64,000 nucleotides of DNA from JACCVL01 sp963704295 (lineage in GTDB: Bacteria; Actinomycetota; Actinomycetes; Propionibacteriales; Nocardioidaceae), in the NCBI GenBank assembly GCA_963704295.1, contig OY969884.1, positions 434,001 to 498,000 on the forward strand, given 5' to 3'. The position numbers and the translations under genes are program-made. Shown here piece by piece: positions 58,387 to 64,000 of this stretch (position 1 is the stretch's first letter; every line of letters starts with the position of its first letter). The notes below the pieces were generated by a model, which was not told the DNA's origin, searched no databases, and saw only the letters and a list, made by a program, of their open reading frames with translations.

Positions 58387-59282
58387 GGCTTGCGCAGCTC
58401 CGCGGCCATGTCCTTGGCCACGCTGGAGTCTTCACCCATCGTGCGGGCCAGCTCGTGGCTGAGCGCCTCCAGCTCCGCGCCGCCGGCCATGGCCCCCACC
58501 AGGTCGTCCAGCGACATGTCCGCCTTGGCGAAGTCCCCCATGCTCCGGCCGCGACGCAGCAGCAGGAAGCGGTCCCCGACCGGGTAGGCGTGGTGCGGGT
58601 TGTGCGTGATGAACACGACGCCGAGGCCCCGGTCCCGGGCCTTGGCGATGTACTTCAGCACGATGCCGGACTGCCGCACGCCGAGCGCGGCGGTGGGCTC
58701 GTCGAGGATCAGCACGCGGGCGCCGAAGTAGACCGCCCGCGCGATCGCGACGCACTGCCGCTCCCCGCCGGACAGGGTGCCAATCGGCTGGTCGACGTCG
58801 CGCAGGTCGATGCCCATCGCGGACAGCTCCGTCTTCGTGATCCGCTTCATCGACCCGAGGTCGAGCCGCTTCAGCGGCCCCAGCCCGACGGTGAGCTCCG
58901 ACCCGAGGAAGAAGTTCCGCCAGACCGGCATCAGCGGGACGACCGCAAGGTCCTGGTAGACCGTCGCGATCCCGAGCGCCAGCGCGGCGCGGGGCGAGGA
59001 CATCTGCCGGTGCACGCCGTCCACGATGAACTGACCGGAGCTGTGCTCGTGCGCGCCGGCGAGGATCTTGATGAAGGTCGACTTCCCCGCGCCGTTGTCG
59101 CCCAGCACGCAGGTCACCTCGCCGGCGTTGACCGTGGTGGTGATGTCGCGAAGCGCGATCACGCTGCCGTAGTTCTTGCCCAGGTCCCGCACCTCGATGA
59201 TCGAGGTGCCCGGTGGCGGGAGGTTCGGTCCCCGGCCGGCCGCCGCCGTCCCGTGCTCCTCCGGCTGCTTGGCCGCGCTCAT
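58383..59282 (-). CDS. Sugar ABC transporter ATP-binding protein, single domain
   Basis: 299 residues. Walker A CVLGDNGAGKSTFIKIL (61-69), signature LSGGERQCVAIARAV, Walker B VLILDEPTAALG, switch His in VFITHNPHHA. Closest to the RbsA/MglA/FrcA class, but with one ATPase domain (like FrcA) instead of the duplicated form, so it should dimerise. ATG at 59282 overlaps the permease stop (ATGA); its own stop overlaps the next gene. Energises the inositol importer. Confidence 0.94.
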   Translation of the reverse strand: MSAAKQPEEHGTAAAGRGPNLPPPGTSIIEVRDLGKNYGSVIALRDITTTVNAGEVTCVLGDNGAGKSTFIKILAGAHEHSSGQFIVDGVHRQMSSPRAALALGIATVYQDLAVVPLMPVWRNFFLGSELTVGLGPLKRLDLGSMKRITKTELSAMGIDLRDVDQPIGTLSGGERQCVAIARAVYFGARVLILDEPTAALGVRQSGIVLKYIAKARDRGLGVVFITHNPHHAYPVGDRFLLLRRGRSMGDFAKADMSLDDLVGAMAGGAELEALSHELARTMGEDSSVAKDMAAELRKP

Positions 59283-60355
59283 CTGGCCACCTCCGCTCGG
59301 GTTCGCACCCAGTTGTTGACCAGCACCGCTCCGAGCAGCATCACGCCGAGGAACGTGAACAGCCAGTCGTTCTCCCACCGTGCGTAGACGATGCCCTGGT
59401 TGACCATGCCGTAGATGGCCGCGCCGAGGGCGGCGCCGACCGCGGAGCCGTAGCCACCGGTCAGCAGGCAGCCGCCCACGACGGCACAGATGATGAAGAT
59501 GAACTCCTGTCCCACACCGGTCGTGCTCTGCACGGTGGTGGTCTTGAACAAGTTCAGCATGCCGACCAGCCAGCCGGCGGTGGCGGTGGTCACGAACAAG
59601 CCGACCTTGGTCTTGAAGACCGGGACTCCAACCTGGCGGGCGCTGACCTGCGCACCGCCCACGGCGAAGATCCAGTTGCCGGCTCGGGTCCGCAGCAACA
59701 CCCAGGTGGCGACGATGGTCACCGCAACCCACCAGAACGTCGCCGCGTACAGGGTCAGCGGCAGGTCACCGCCGAGGTCCAGCTTGACGAAGGAGCCGAA
59801 CAGCTGCTGGCCGGCGGTGTAGCCAGCCGCGTCGTTGAACGAGGTGACCGACACCTGGTTGATCAGGATCTTGGTCACCGCGAGGTTGATGCCCTGCAGG
59901 ACGAAGAACGTGCCCAGCGTGACGATGAAGCTGGGCAGTCCGGTGCGCATCACCAGGATCCCGTTCACGATGCCGAGCCCCACCGCCAGCACCAAGGCGG
60001 CGAGGATCGACACCCACACGTTCAGGTCGTACTCGGTCATCATGATGCCGGTGGTGAGACCGGTGGTGCCGATCATCGCCCCCGCCGACAGGTCGAACTC
60101 CCCGCCGATCATCAACATCGCCACCGCGACCGCCATGATCCCCACGGTCGACGACGTCAGCAGCCAGGTGCTGGCGCCGCCGGGTGTGAGGAACACGTCG
60201 GTGACGACGCTGAAGAACACGAAGACGGCGATCGCCGCCACCGCGGCCCCCACCTCCGGCCGGCGCAGCACGCGGGTGATGCCGTGCGAGCTGGCCAGCC
60301 GGTCGTCCGGCGGGGTCTGCGGTGTGTCCGGGGGCGCTTCGGCTGTGGTGCTCAT
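59279..60355 (-). CDS. Sugar ABC transporter permease
   Basis: 358 residues, about nine membrane helices, RbsC/FrcB-type permease. GGEFDLSAGAMIGTTGL near residue 85 and LPSFIVTLGTFFVLQGINLAVT are class motifs; TRAGNWIFAVGGAQVSARQVGVPVFKTK is the cytoplasmic coupling loop and LTGGYGSAVGAALGAAIYG follows. ATG at 60355, 17 bases after the binding protein gene. Expected to import myo-inositol or a related cyclitol. Confidence 0.94.
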   Translation of the reverse strand: MSTTAEAPPDTPQTPPDDRLASSHGITRVLRRPEVGAAVAAIAVFVFFSVVTDVFLTPGGASTWLLTSSTVGIMAVAVAMLMIGGEFDLSAGAMIGTTGLTTGIMMTEYDLNVWVSILAALVLAVGLGIVNGILVMRTGLPSFIVTLGTFFVLQGINLAVTKILINQVSVTSFNDAAGYTAGQQLFGSFVKLDLGGDLPLTLYAATFWWVAVTIVATWVLLRTRAGNWIFAVGGAQVSARQVGVPVFKTKVGLFVTTATAGWLVGMLNLFKTTTVQSTTGVGQEFIFIICAVVGGCLLTGGYGSAVGAALGAAIYGMVNQGIVYARWENDWLFTFLGVMLLGAVLVNNWVRTRAEVAR

Positions 60356-60372
60356 CGAGGTCTCCCTCCGCC

Positions 60373-61371
60373 TCAGCGGGTGCCGTTCTCGGCGAACTCG
60401 AGAACTTCCTCGGCGTTCTCCTGGGTGATGACGGCGGGCCCGGAGTAGACCGGCTGGCTGCCGCCGATGTCGTTGCCGTTGGTCACCTTGAGGTAGATGC
60501 CGGTGACGCCGAGGTACCCCTGCACGTAAGGCTGCTGGTCGATCGCGAACAGCAGCTTGCCGTCGGCGACGTCCTTGGCCACGTCCGCGTTCACGTCGAA
60601 GGTGCCGACGAGGGCCTCGCTGCCGGAGGCCTCCACCGCCGCGACCGCGCGGCCGGCGATGTCGCCGCCGAGGGACAAGATCCCGTCCACGTCGGCGTTC
60701 GCGGTCAGCTCGGACTCGATCGTCGCCTGGGCGGCACCGAGGTCGGTGTTGTCCACCTGCAGGTTCTCCATCGTGCCGGTGAACGTCGACGCGGCGGCCC
60801 GGCAGCGCTCCTCGAGCGCGACGTTGCCCGCCTCCTGGATGACGCACACGACGTTGCTCAGGTCGGCCTCGCTCAGCTGCTCGCCGGCCACCTCGCCGGC
60901 GATGGTCTCGCTCTGCCCGACGTGGGTGATGGCCCCGAACTCCTCCCACTGGTCGATGCCGGAGTTGATGGTGATCACGGGCACGCCCGCCTGGACCGCG
61001 GCCTTGATGCTCGACTCGAGCCCGTCCGGGTTGGCCATCGAGATGACCAGGCCGTCTGTGCCGTCGGCGACGGCGTTGTCGATCAGCGTGCTCTGCTCGC
61101 CGGGATCCGGGCTGCTGCCGTACTCCATCGACACGCCCAGGTCGCTGCCGGCCTGCTGCGCGCCGGACTTCACCACGTCCCAGAACGAGTCACCGGGAGC
61201 GGCGTGGGTGATCACGTCGATGGTGATGTCCTTGCTGCCGCCGCTGGCGGCGCTGGTGTCACCCTCGGTCTCATCGGAGGTGGAGTCGCTGCCGCTGTCC
61301 GAGGTGGAGCAGCCGGTCAGCACGAGTGCCCCGGCGGCGATCGCCGCCAGCAGCGTGTTCTTGATGGTCAT
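60373..61371 (-). CDS. Sugar ABC transporter substrate-binding lipoprotein
   Basis: 332 residues, Peripla_BP_4 class. Lipobox LVLTGC with the lipidated Cys21, then a Ser/Thr/Asp linker. The binding core has ITIDVITHAAPGDSFWDVVKSGAQQAG, DNAVADGTDGLVISMANPDGLESSI, VPVITINSGIDQW and DGILSLGGDIAGRAVAAV; VGTFDVNADVAKDVADGKLLFAIDQQPYVQGYLGV closes it. Anchored outside the membrane and presenting substrate to the permease. Inositol is inferred from mmsA, iolD and the dehydrogenases alongside. Confidence 0.95.
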   Translation of the reverse strand: MTIKNTLLAAIAAGALVLTGCSTSDSGSDSTSDETEGDTSAASGGSKDITIDVITHAAPGDSFWDVVKSGAQQAGSDLGVSMEYGSSPDPGEQSTLIDNAVADGTDGLVISMANPDGLESSIKAAVQAGVPVITINSGIDQWEEFGAITHVGQSETIAGEVAGEQLSEADLSNVVCVIQEAGNVALEERCRAAASTFTGTMENLQVDNTDLGAAQATIESELTANADVDGILSLGGDIAGRAVAAVEASGSEALVGTFDVNADVAKDVADGKLLFAIDQQPYVQGYLGVTGIYLKVTNGNDIGGSQPVYSGPAVITQENAEEVLEFAENGTR

Positions 61372-61425
61372 CTGCGTTCTTCCTCTCGTACGGCCGGGCG
61401 GGCGCCCGGCTGCTCAACCCGGCGG

Positions 61426-62922
61426 TCAGTGCGCCGTCGGGAAGTTCAGGTGCGCCAGCGACTCCTCGCTGACGTGCGGCCAGCGGGTCGTGACGACCTT
61501 GCCGCGGGTGTAGAAGCGGACCCCCTCCGGCCCGTGGATGTGGTGGTCGCCGAACAACGAGTCCTTCCAGCCGCCGAAGGAGTGGAACGCCATCGGCACC
61601 GGGATCGGCACGTTCACGCCGATCATCCCGACCTGGACCCGGCGCTGGAAGGTGCGGGCCACCTCCCCGGACGAGGTGAAGACCGCCGTCCCGTTGCCGT
61701 AGGGGTTGGCGTTGACGAGCGCGAGGGCCTCGTCCAGGGAGCCGACCCGGAGCACCACCAGCACCGGTCCGAAGATCTCGTCGGTGTAGACGGACATGTC
61801 CGTGGTGACGTTGTCCAGCAGGGTCGGGCCGACGAAGAAGCCCTCCTCGTTGCCCTCGACGGCCAGCCCGCGGCCGTCCACGACCACCACCGCCCCGTCC
61901 TTCTCCCCTTCGTCGATGTAGCCGAGGACCCGCTCTCGGGCAGCGGCCGTCACGACCGGCCCCATCTCGGACCCGTCGGCTGTGCCCGGGCCGACGGCGA
62001 TGTCCGCGGTGCGTTCGCGCACCTTGTCCACCAGGGTGTCGGCGACCGGTCCGACCGCGACGACCGCTGAGATGGCCATGCACCGCTGGCCGGCCGAGCC
62101 GTAGCCGGCGGCGACCAGGTGGTCGGCGGCGAAGTCGAGGTCGGCGTCGGGCATCACCACGGCATGATTCTTCGCTCCGCCGAGCGCCTGCACCCGCTTG
62201 CCGCTCGCGTTGGCCCGCTCGTGCACGTAGCGCGCGATCGGTGTCGAGCCGACGAAGCTGACCGCGTCGACGCCCGGGTGGTCGAGCAGCGCGTCGACCA
62301 CCTCCTTGTCGCCGTTGACGACGTTGAAGACACCGTCGGGCAGCCCGGCCTCGGCGTAGAGCCGGGCGACCAGCTCCGACGCTCCGGGCACCCGCTCGCT
62401 CGGCTTCAGCACGAAGGTGTTCCCGCACGCGATGGCGACCGGGTGCATCCACATCGGCACCATCACCGGGAAGTTGAACGGGGTGATGCCGGCGCAGACA
62501 CCCAGCGGCTGGCGGAACGAGTGCGAGTCGACCGACCCGGAGACCTGCTCGCTGAACTCGCCCTTGAGCAGCTGCGGGATCCCGCAGACGAAGTCCACCA
62601 CCTCCCGGCCTCGAACGACCTCGCCGCGCGCGTCGTCGAGGGTCTTGCCGTGCTCCAGCGCGATCAGCCGGGCCAGCTCGTCGGTGTGCTGGACGACCAG
62701 CTCGCGGAAGCGGAACAGGATCTGGACGCGAGCGGTGAGCGACGTCTGCGACCAGGACTCGAAGGCGATGCGAGCGGCTGCCACGGCCGCGTCGACGTCG
62801 GCGGCGGTGCCGAGTCGCACCTGCGCCTGTGGGCGGCCTTCGGCAGGGTCGAAGACGTCACCGGTGCGGTCCCCGGTGCCGCCGGTCGCTGTTCCGCCGA
62901 TCCAGTGCTCGATGGTGCGCAT
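61426..62922 (-). CDS. mmsA: Methylmalonate-semialdehyde dehydrogenase (CoA-acylating)
   Basis: 498-residue aldehyde dehydrogenase, the IolA/MmsA step turning malonic or methylmalonic semialdehyde into acetyl- or propionyl-CoA at the end of inositol or valine breakdown. Catalytic Cys281 in GYGSAGQRCMAIS; GVCAGITPFNFPVMVPMWM, KPSERVPGASELV and VSFVGSTPIARYV are diagnostic. C-terminus ends FYTRGKVVTTRWP. ATG at 62922 begins the conserved MRTIEHWIGG; the same frame is open upstream through the end of iolD with no stop, see findings. Confidence 0.95.
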   Translation of the reverse strand: MRTIEHWIGGTATGGTGDRTGDVFDPAEGRPQAQVRLGTAADVDAAVAAARIAFESWSQTSLTARVQILFRFRELVVQHTDELARLIALEHGKTLDDARGEVVRGREVVDFVCGIPQLLKGEFSEQVSGSVDSHSFRQPLGVCAGITPFNFPVMVPMWMHPVAIACGNTFVLKPSERVPGASELVARLYAEAGLPDGVFNVVNGDKEVVDALLDHPGVDAVSFVGSTPIARYVHERANASGKRVQALGGAKNHAVVMPDADLDFAADHLVAAGYGSAGQRCMAISAVVAVGPVADTLVDKVRERTADIAVGPGTADGSEMGPVVTAAARERVLGYIDEGEKDGAVVVVDGRGLAVEGNEEGFFVGPTLLDNVTTDMSVYTDEIFGPVLVVLRVGSLDEALALVNANPYGNGTAVFTSSGEVARTFQRRVQVGMIGVNVPIPVPMAFHSFGGWKDSLFGDHHIHGPEGVRFYTRGKVVTTRWPHVSEESLAHLNFPTAH

Positions 62923-62923
62923 G

Positions 62924-64000
62924 TCAGCGTCCTGTCCGTCGGGGTGGCCTGAGGTCGTGATGGGACGAAGGTAGGTCCGTTGCGTGGCCTTGTGCTGCTC
63001 GTAGGTCCGCCGGGCCTGCCGGGTGCTGTCCAGCCTGGAGACCTCGGCGACCGGCACGTCCCACCAGGCCGGGCTGTCCGGGGCCGGCACCAGGGGGTCG
63101 GTCTCGATGTGGATCACGGTGGTCCGGGCCGACTCGCGCGCCTTCTCCAGCGGCAGCGTGCAGCTCGCCCACGGTGCGCACGGCGGCCACGTCGGCGCCG
63201 AGGCTGGCCGCGTTGGCCGCGAGGTCGACCGGCAGCCGGTCGCCGTCGAGCCCGGTGTCGGTCCGGTAGCGGTAACGGGTGCCGAAACGCTGACTGCCGA
63301 GAGACTCGCTGAGCGCGCCGATCGAGGCGAAGCCGTGGTTCTGCACCAGGACGACCACCAGCTTGACCCCCTCGGCGACCGCGGTCACGAGCTCGGTCGC
63401 CATCATCAGGTACGAGCCGTCCCCGACCAGCACGACGACCTCACGGTCCTCGCCGAGCTCGTCGACGGCCAGCTTCACGCCCAGCCCACCGGCGATCTCG
63501 TAGCCCATGCAGGAGAAGCCGTACTCGACGTGGTAGCCCTTCCGGTCCCGGGTGCGCCACAGCTTGTGCAGGTCCCCGGGCATCGACCCGGCGGCACAGA
63601 CGACCACGTCCCTCGGCCCGGTGGCTGCATTCACCGCCCCCAGCACCTCCGACTGCGCGGGCAGCGGGTCGTGCCCGAGGGTGTACGCGCGCTCGACGGT
63701 CTCGTCCCACTCCCTGGCGGCGGCGGTGGCCCGCTCGGTCCAGCCGATGTCGGCCCGCCAGCCGACCAGGGCCGCCGTCAGCTCCTCGAGCCCCTCCCGG
63801 GCGTCCGCCACGAGGGCGACGGCCGACTGCTTGTGCGCGTCGAACGACGCGACGTTGAGGTTGACGAACCGGGTGTCGGAGGCGAACACCGAGCGGGAGG
63901 CGGTGGTGAAGTCACTCCACCGGGTGCCTACGCCGAGGACCACATCGGCCTCGGCCGCCAGCTCGTCGGCGGCGGTGGTGCCGGTGGCACCGATCGCGCC
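62924..64000 (-). pseudogene. iolD: IolD, trihydroxycyclohexane-dione hydrolase, partial and frame-broken
   Basis: TPP enzyme that hydrolyses 3D-(3,5/4)-trihydroxycyclohexane-1,2-dione. The 5' part lies beyond 64000. Visible: VVLGVGTRWSDF, VCAAGSMPGDLHKLW, YHVEYGFSCMGYEIAGGLGVKLA and the TPP motif VLVGDGSYLMMATELV ... VQNHGFASIG. At 63151 one extra base shifts the frame: the conserved C-terminus (TTVIHIETDPLVPAPDSPAWWDVPVAEVS) is in the frame of mmsA. In the first frame a TGA at 62924-62926 stands one base before the mmsA ATG. First gene seen of the inositol operon. Confidence 0.88.

Overview
The window is a chromosome segment of a very GC-rich actinobacterium. Evidence: GC near 70 percent throughout, GTG starts common, a complete division and cell wall (dcw) cluster in actinobacterial order with wag31, sepF and yggT, a MurE with the meso-diaminopimelate motif, a type II DAHP synthase, a TgpA/DUF58/MoxR operon, and an SOS box of the actinobacterial type TCGAAC-N4-GTTCGA. 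Gene order resembles the ftsZ-to-plsC stretch of Mycobacterium (metF, idsA, pknL, aroG, plsC) and the Streptomyces dcw region. A Geodermatophilaceae-like genus (Blastococcus, Geodermatophilus, Modestobacter) is my best guess; this is inference.

Layout. 1-22384 (minus strand) is the dcw cluster, read right to left: mraZ, a small membrane ORF, rsmH (frame broken), ftsL, ftsI, murE, murF, mraY, murD, ftsW, murG, murC, ftsQ, ftsZ, pgeF, yggS, sepF, yggT, wag31, then a dksA-like gene, lspA, rluD, a GNAT gene and the first codons of dnaE1. Most junctions are 4-base ATGA/GTGA overlaps. mraZ has a promoter overlain by four 10-bp-phased MraZ boxes. 22769-29026 holds moxR, DUF58 and tgpA (plus), DUF3040 (minus) and an L,D-transpeptidase. 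29050-35871 (minus) looks like an SOS mutagenesis operon: a DUF6504 gene, a HEPN protein, dnaE2, a methyltransferase and dinB, under a perfect 24-bp LexA palindrome at 36083-36106; imuA and imuB are absent here. 36200-41115 holds a YbaK-like deacylase, a two-component system with a PepSY protein, a CrtI-like oxidoreductase and a small membrane protein.

41239-54922 is the metF / idsA / pknL / aroF / ltaE / aroG / lipid kinase / pfkA / alaX / DUF1028 / plsC block. It contains two unrelated DAHP synthases 1.1 kb apart; the type I gene is preceded by a probable 19-codon leader peptide and a strong hairpin. 55001-56242 is a LOR/SDH (TIGR00300) enzyme. 56224-64000 (minus) is a myo-inositol uptake and catabolism operon: iolD (cut by the window edge), mmsA/iolA, an ABC importer (binding protein, permease, ATPase) and two Gfo/Idh/MocA dehydrogenases.

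Three genes (rsmH, the second inositol-type dehydrogenase, iolD) each carry what looks like one extra base that breaks a conserved protein; sequence error is the simplest explanation. Ten genes have a TAnnnT box 6 to 8 bases before the start codon and no ribosome binding site, the pattern of leaderless transcription. I saw no rRNA, tRNA, insertion sequence, prophage or CRISPR array, and no single wholly unknown system. The items most worth follow-up are the SOS operon with a HEPN protein, the aroF leader, the Asn/Gln-rich tail of FtsL and the palindrome after aroF.
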